From: Blastobasis lacticolella
Lineage: Eukaryota > Arthropoda > Insecta > Lepidoptera > Blastobasidae
DNA length: 64,000 nt
Direction of reading: 5' to 3'
Assembly (NCBI GenBank): GCA_905147135.1
Contig: LR990053.1
Location: 14,768,501-14,832,500, forward strand
The notes below the pieces were generated by a model that saw only the letters and a list, made by a program, of their open reading frames with translations, did no database searches and was not told the origin of the DNA. A program made the translations under genes and the position numbers. Below are positions 57,862-64,000 of this stretch, piece after piece. Positions within the stretch are counted from its first letter, which is position 1. Every line of letters starts with the position of its first letter.

Positions 57862-58513
57862 ATTTTTAGTTGTATTCGAAAATATATTAACTATCTAAAT
57901 GGCTAACTTGACTTATTTGCGACTACACATAATGTAATCGTGTGTAGGCTTGAGCGAAGCAATATTAAAAATATTAGTTTGGTGTACTTACTTGTTTCAA
58001 AATCAGCAGCGTCATTAATAGAAGTAGCAGTATTGAAAACCAAAATCTTTCGTTTTAATATTGTACAAAAAATTATTTCTACATTTAAAAGTTGTCGAAG
58101 TAGGGGTATAAACGCAAAACGCAACATTTTAGGCGTCCGCCACGAATCCCAAACACAATAAATTCTAAATGAACCCGTAAATTTTATCTTGTTTGAAGTC
58201 AAAAAAGGTAGAAAAGAATTAATTCGGACCCGGCCACACACACTGCGAAGGCGTCCTTTAGTAATTGGCTAATTCTTTACCAACTGTGCTTAAAATGGGG
58301 CGTGGGTGGCTATATTGATTTGGGTAATATTTACCCGTCTACAGTATGAGATCTCTTTCAGATCTAATTGTGAGAGAAAGAATACCTATGCGATGTTGGG
58401 ATGGAGATTTTTTTAAACGACATTGTATGTTTAAAGACTTCTGTGTGCGGTTTCAATTTAAATTATCCATTGTTTTTTAATGGCTTATCGGGAACTCTGT
58501 CCATAGGAGCCAT

Positions 58514-58592
58514 GTCCTCAGATTAGATAAAAACACATACTTTTCAGCACTATACAACGTGTAATTCATGTGTTTTTATCTAATCTGAGGAC
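58514..58592. repeat. Perfect 25-bp inverted repeat with 29-nt loop
   Basis: Left arm 58514-58538 begins GTCCTCAGATTAGATAAAAA. The right arm 58568-58592 is its exact reverse complement, ending TCTAATCTGAGGAC. Perfect arms imply recent origin or conversion. Confidence 0.85.
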
Positions 58593-59805
58593 GAAGCACT
58601 TCGAATAATTTGGATAGAACTTTACTTCAGCTAAGTTCGTTTAATTATTAATTATATATAGCTTGAAAAATGAGCATTACATCATTGAGATAAAAGTGGA
58701 TTTGTTTTATTAACTTTTAGATTGACGCTTCGATGCGGCGCTAGCATAAATTGTCATATACTAAAGCAGTATGTTCCAGTGAATGAGTGGACGCAGTCAA
58801 CGGAATTCGATCATACGGAGCGGACGGGAATTGACAAATACTATGAAAATTCCTATGTCAAAATTCGAATGCAGTGATCGCAGCTCGAGTCCATACAAAG
58901 CACAGGAATCCTTTCTATCTGCTATATACAAGTCAATATTGATGCAAAAAAAACGAAGTTAAAACATAAATTCAAAATCTAGGCTACTAGCTGTGCGTCT
59001 GCAGAGTGCATTGATTATTTATTGATTTGATTGATTGTCATTGATTTCTATTTGCGCTTGCACAATAAGCATAAATTCATTATATTTTTAGAATAACAAG
59101 AATAGTCTCTAAAATGTTCGGTATTATAGTTCAAGATCAGAATAAAAGTACAATTTTAGACAAGGTCAAGTCTCGCATAAAATTACTCTGGTTTTAGAAC
59201 CACATGTCCTAACTAGCGCCGCATTCTAAACTTACCTAATGTTTATACACAATTGGGCACGGAGGCACCTGTCTGAATTATGCATGCAGGGTCTAAATTA
59301 CCCACCGTCTGAAGCCAGAGCAACGTGAAATCGGTTGATTGCCATCTAGCGCTCAATAGCACGATGAGACGTGTGATGTCTTATCTCTGTACAGCGAGAA
59401 CCGTGTATCTATTTCATGTATTTTGGTGTTGTTGTGAAAAAAACGTTGTATTAGAGGAGAAAAAAAAGATAACATAATAAAGATACTCAATAGGCTACAA
59501 GTAAAAGGCAGAAACATCATCACAAAGAGGGCAAACTTTAGCTACAGATTAAAATTAAAATTTAATTAACACAGTGCTGAAGTCAGCAAATGTCTTTAAT
59601 TTAGGACATAAAATTGAATAAACTGGGTCGCTAGGATAATTAGTGAAGTTTTTGCAGGGTACACGGGACTAGAAAAGAATGGGTTTTTATGATTGTTTTC
59701 TTTTTTCCACGTTTTGCTCACATTTTACAACGGATAGCTTTGATACCGAAAACTTCTTATATTTTACGTCACATGTGAGTAAACAATTTGTCACCCGTGA
59801 ATAAG

Positions 59806-59962
59806 CACGCATGGAGTTCTTCAAATACAGTACAAAATGGCTTTACAGGATTGACAAGACCTAGCGATACCCATGGTATTGCAAACGTTACCAACGTTAA
59901 AAACTTACCATCAGGCGGGTCGTATGGATCTAAGTTGGCTTGCCATCTTAAAAGAATAAAAA
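59806..59962 (+). mobile_element. LINE 3' end (MEFFKK family), decayed
   Basis: Begins CATGGAGTTCTTCAAATACA and keeps GATACCCATGGTATTGCAAA and ACCATCAGGCGGGTCGTATG, then ends TTAAAAGAATAAAAAATAAG. It is more diverged than the 24-kb and 45-kb copies. The plus-strand open frame that spans it carries no other recognisable protein signal. Confidence 0.65.
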
Positions 59963-60884
59963 ATAAGTTGACACCATTATATTCTGGTGATCAACGCTTT
60001 CTTGCAAGCCTAATAACAAAACATAGGCTGCTATGTGCACCGCCTCACAGTAGTTCTTTCATAACTCTACAATTCATATACTTGTGGAAACATAATTTGA
60101 TGCTAAGAGATTCCTGGAAGCTAGGTACTCTGTTCGCCCGTGAGAATACCAACCTAAGTAAGATTAGTTGATGAAGTACGCTAGTGAATGACGTACGAAA
60201 TTGGTCAAAAGCAATTAATATCACATTGAACATCCAACCATTCGAGCTCTGTTACAAAGGACTCTTTACGAAATTTCTAGGCTTCCAGCTCCATACTCTT
60301 CATTCCGTTGAGTGCTTAACGATATTGGGGCAGAGTGGATTTTTATTGCTATAAAACTCCAGAGTAAAATTGAATTTGAGCAGACATAAAATTGGACAAG
60401 TATCGGCACTGAAATGTCGACAGACACCATTTTTGATGGCACCATCTAAAATTTTTGTGACAGTGGACACTGAAATTTGTCCAAGTACTAAGTTATTTAG
60501 GTTGGCTTCTTCGTTTGGCTTCGACATTGTTGAAGATGTGAGATCTGATCATGCTATGGCTATAAAAAGAGTGGACAAAGTCATTGTCAACTCTTCAACC
60601 CGTCCGCTAAGCGTCAAGACAAACAATACTTATCTAAGTAACTAACACACACTCTGGCATACACACAGAGGCCGGGATAAGCGCTAGGACGATGATGATG
60701 ACTCGGGCATACATACACACGCAGTCAGAAGATTACAATAAAATGGTAATGGTAACTTTTATTTATAATTTACTTCTATACAGTCAGAATCTGCTATTGG
60801 CTTTCTGTTATTTACGAATATCTGATGTAAAAGTTTTTAGTTGCTGTTGATTCTATGACTAATAAAAAATAGAAAAAACAGTCC

Positions 60885-61013
60885 TAAAAGCCGCCTTGAC
60901 CATGATCCAGAATTTGGCAGACCAGAAAGTAATTATAGTAGATCGATGTGACCCTATTAACAGGGGAACCTGACCAGATTGGACCATGGTTACACATTAA
61001 GTCGCCTGAATGC
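60885..61013 (-). mobile_element. Family A SINE, middle piece
   Basis: GCCGCCTTGACCATGATCCA, GAATTTGGCAGACCAG, GGGGAACCTGACCAGATTGG, to TTAAGTCGCCTGAATG. Both ends are lost. Confidence 0.7.
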
Positions 61014-63500
61014 GGCTACAATTGCTTACAGAATAATAATGCATCTCATCTCAGTGTACTCTCGTATACTGTAGATACATAGTGTAACGATCACTATGTA
61101 CCATAAGCTCGTCACCGTACAATTTATTTATATATCATATGGTTGTAGTTGATGGACTTGGAAATGAATACGCATATCATACACAGAGCAGTGTGTGGTT
61201 AAAAATAGTTTGCTTATCATGATTTCTTTTAACAAATGCTCTCAAATACTTAACCAAAACTTGGTTTTGTAATAAACTTAAACAATTTATTTGACGATAA
61301 GAGAAATATTTTACTTCAAAAGCCCGTAATAAATTTACGTTATTGATTGGTTGTACGACAGGCGAAATATCGTGAATATCTTAAATGTTTGGCGTCAAGT
61401 ATGGGACTCAAGAAAAATACTCACAAGTGATAGTGATGTGAAATTCATACAAATACGTTCCAACGAAATATCGAAATAAATAATTGAATAAAAGCACACC
61501 TAAATATTAAACGAGTCTAGAATTTAATTTTAATCTACTTGTTTGATGACTCAAATGGATTTGCTTTATAGGAATTAAATATCTCTATACTCAGTCTGAT
61601 GAAACATTACATCGAGTTTATAGTACCTAAAATGTCTTTATATTGTTTACTTAAAACTCCCTACATTATAAATTTTGGTCTAAAGAAATTACACATCGAA
61701 TCCATTTGCTTACGTATTTTTGTTGCGTTGTTTAAATTTAATCGACTCGGTAAATAAATAAAACGTCGTATGCACACATCCCTACATCCCTAGCTGTTGT
61801 AACATTTAACTATTTTCGGTTTATCAGGAACATTTTGTAAAATTTATGGATGTGCGAACGTTATAAGAGCAGTCGCTTTAGACCTCATCAACTTAGAAAT
61901 ATTTCATTTTTGTTTGTTTGAAATATTGAACTGTGGGAATTTTGACGATAACGATTTTAAGCAAGGTGGCCAGAGGAGTAGAAACGAGACAGTCAGCCCT
62001 TGGGTCGCGTCGCGTGAACATCATCGTTTCCATTTCCGTAACTAAGAAACCCCAGGCTTTTCCAAATTTCCTAGAAAAATTCATTACAACGCGCGTGTAG
62101 TTTGTTAAATTAATTAGTGCTTCATTATTTTGTGTTATCTTTCAGCTTTGTGTCGTTTCTTTCGTTCTCTATCTATTTCTTAATCTACGTAGTGTCAGTG
62201 ATTTGGTTTGTTTTATAATTGTCTTTGTTTCTAAGTTTCAAAAGCGTAAGTTACATTCTCATTAGTTTTATGGTAGTTAAGAGTATTTATTAGGGCTCTT
62301 AGAGATTTCAACATAAGTGTGAAAGGTAAATAAAACACAAATATTGAGAAAAATGTTACCAAATTAAATATCATCAGTACACACCCGCACTGAATAAAAA
62401 ACTAAAAAACTAACTTGGGACACAGTTTCGGATGTGACATCGAATACACTCTAAGAGAATGAGTCCGGCACGAATCCCGACTTGGTCTTCGATGGCCTAG
62501 GCGCTCTAACTAAGTCTACGCCTAGGTTTGCCGCCCAATTCTGGTACGATTTTGGCCCATGTTCCGTTTAATACCCTTTGTGCTTTTAAAGCTTTAATGA
62601 CATTTTCCTACGGACATGAATCTCGAGTTTGGATCGAAACCTGGCCCGAGTCGTTAACGTCCCTCACTAGGCACACAACTTACACACGCGAAGTAAATAA
62701 AATTTAAATAATAATCTCTCCTTTGACTCGTGAGTCGATAGGTAGGACCATAATAATGCCTGACGAGATGATCGGAATATGAGTGACGGTTTGAGCGAAG
62801 TAGACAATAGGTCACTGGTTCGTTTGATTTCGAAGGCTTTGCTGGTTGGCTGAGATATGAGGTGTGATGGGAGTCTCAGTTCCTTATCGATTAGGTAGGT
62901 TTTCCGAGACCTAATGGTCTCTATTCTATATTATTTAAGTAAGGATAACGTTAGGGTTTCGCAATCATAGGGTTAGAGTGGCCACAGAAGAAAGAAGAAT
63001 CCGTTGCCGTTTCGAGTGCTGTCAAAGCTAAGTCGCATGTTTACTTTATACTTTGTTTGATTTTTTGTACGGATTTTATAAATTGATTGATTATTTCGAT
63101 TTGTGTGGATTACATTTAAATCATTTTATTTACGCGGATTTATGTTTCATTCGTTTTATTTTTAAGGATTTTGATACTTTTATTTAGGTGAACTAAATTT
63201 TATTCATTTGCGGTAATCTTCCGAATATTCGTGCGGTTGAATTACAGAGTATTGCTATAAACTTACATATTCCTTGTGACGTTTTTCAAAATGTGTACAC
63301 AACGTAATGGGTCTGAAAATTTAATCAATAACTAGACGATCACTCGCTTACGGCCAAATCATAATATGTGAAATGATATTTATTATGTTATGTCTACTCT
63401 TTATAGGTAGATACTCGTATGTGTGTATTTATACAGACAGATAGGTATTAGGGTGACTGAGAAGTTACAATAGCATGTAGTAGAATGCAGGGCAATTGCA

Positions 63501-63710
63501 AATTGATGATTCAAAGAGGTACTGTATGCATATGCTACAAAACAAATAACTTTTACTATGGCACCAACTCTGAAATTGCAAAAAAATCAGCTATCTCATA
63601 CATGTTTTGCATGAAACCGCTGATTTCTTTTTCGCATATTCAGTGTTGGTGCCAAAGTAAAAATTATTGTTATCACGAGCACATGTTTTCACCTCTTTGT
63701 ATCATCAATT
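63501..63710. repeat. 210-nt imperfect hairpin element
   Basis: Left end AATTGATGATTCAAAGAGGT and the reverse complement of the right end AATTGATGATACAAAGAGGT match at 19 of 20. Further in, TTTTACTATGGCACCAACTC pairs with TTTTACTTTGGCACCAACAC. The arms close on CATG-TTTTG-CATG at the centre (63601-63613). Stretches between are diverged. It looks like a fold-back (MITE-like) element or the footprint of a long hairpin transcript. The plus-strand 79-residue frame here is incidental. Confidence 0.7.
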
Positions 63711-64000
63711 CGAAATCACACTGATTAACAAACCGGAACATTACACAACAAAAGCACCGAGCAGTCAAGCGAGCTAATGAACAATAAATTCCCAATTCCA
63801 CATAAAGATAGCAACTTTACGATAATAACTAGAGAGTACCTTTTATAATTACACGGACGGGCGGGCGTCCGTAACAAATTTATTTCAAAAATTTAAGACA
63901 ATGGAACTTTCTGGCCTTACTTGGCCGGAGTGGGGCAATATTTTTTTATAGAATTTACGTTTCTGCTAGCGCGATCGCCCGGCCCCTAATTGAAAAACTT

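Larger units (their letters stand above)
55863..58513. other. No gene seen between repeat fragments
   Basis: Holds the LINE relic at 56730-56865 and the SINE end at 57789-57861. 57478-57660 is GC-richer (ACCCCTACGGCCCGCACCCG) but without an open frame. Confidence 0.35.
58593..63500. other. No gene seen apart from repeat fragments
   Basis: Holds the LINE tail at 59806 and the SINE piece at 60885. Frames at 60300-60645 (75 and 91 codons on opposite strands) have no domain. 62460-62680 is a GC-richer unique patch (TCGATGGCCTAGGCGCTCTA). Confidence 0.35.

Noticed and set aside
59788..60171. 127-codon plus-strand frame
   Set aside because: Begins within a decayed LINE tail and shows no protein motif after it.
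1..64000. Endogenous viral sequence
   Set aside because: No long terminal repeats, gag/pol/env-like frames or viral protein motifs were seen; the reverse transcriptase pieces are non-LTR type.

Overview
The window looks like nuclear DNA of an insect, most probably a moth or butterfly. It is AT-rich, has no dense coding, and is crowded with small tRNA-derived SINEs and 5'-truncated LINE fragments whose wording resembles lepidopteran repeats. The one securely recognised gene piece encodes the start of an insect nicotinic acetylcholine receptor alpha subunit (alpha1-like). The order assignment is inference; no search was run.

Layout. On the minus strand, 17449-17652 is the first coding exon of the receptor gene, with a branch-point/acceptor upstream and a GTGAGT donor downstream. 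I did not see the next exon, so 1-17448 is probably the first coding intron, and at least part of the sequence above 17652 is a 5'-UTR intron. That intron holds LINE fragments (2750, 4040, 11530), a few SINEs and long stretches of unremarkable AT-rich DNA. On the plus strand, 43320-43504 holds a GC-rich, cysteine-containing reading frame with a stop pair and an AATAAA signal behind it. It reads like the last exon of a second, unidentified gene.

The rest is repeats. Family A is a SINE of about 350 bp with a tRNA-Ser/Leu-like head (A box TGGCCGAGCGG, B box GGTTCGAATCC) and at least 19 recognisable copies. Three have visible target-site duplications (34440/34805, 46353/46722, 48965/49325). Family B is a SINE of about 270 bp with a tRNA-Gly(GCC)-like head, in five copies. 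Family C is an unclassified interspersed element of 150-220 bp with an 'AAACTACGCAACGG' core, in nine copies, two in tandem. LINE material includes a Jockey-like reverse transcriptase C-terminus (40808-41820), RTE-like C-terminal pieces and several copies of a LINE 3' end with the peptide MEFFKK. One of the latter sits inside a family A SINE at 45283-45437.

There are also fold-back structures: a 535-bp element with 42-bp terminal inverted repeats and TA ends (26381-26915), a 210-nt imperfect hairpin (63501-63710), a 25-bp perfect stem (58514-58592), a 28-bp stem (32974-33100), a 33-nt stem 90 bp upstream of the receptor exon (17740-17854) and a palindrome cluster near 42.3-42.5 kb. A diverged tandem array based on GAGCGAGCGGAGCGAGC occupies 54485-55010. 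I found no CRISPR array, bacterial-type operon, intact transposase or convincing new multi-gene system; the novelty candidates are the orphan 43.3-kb exon and the hairpin elements.
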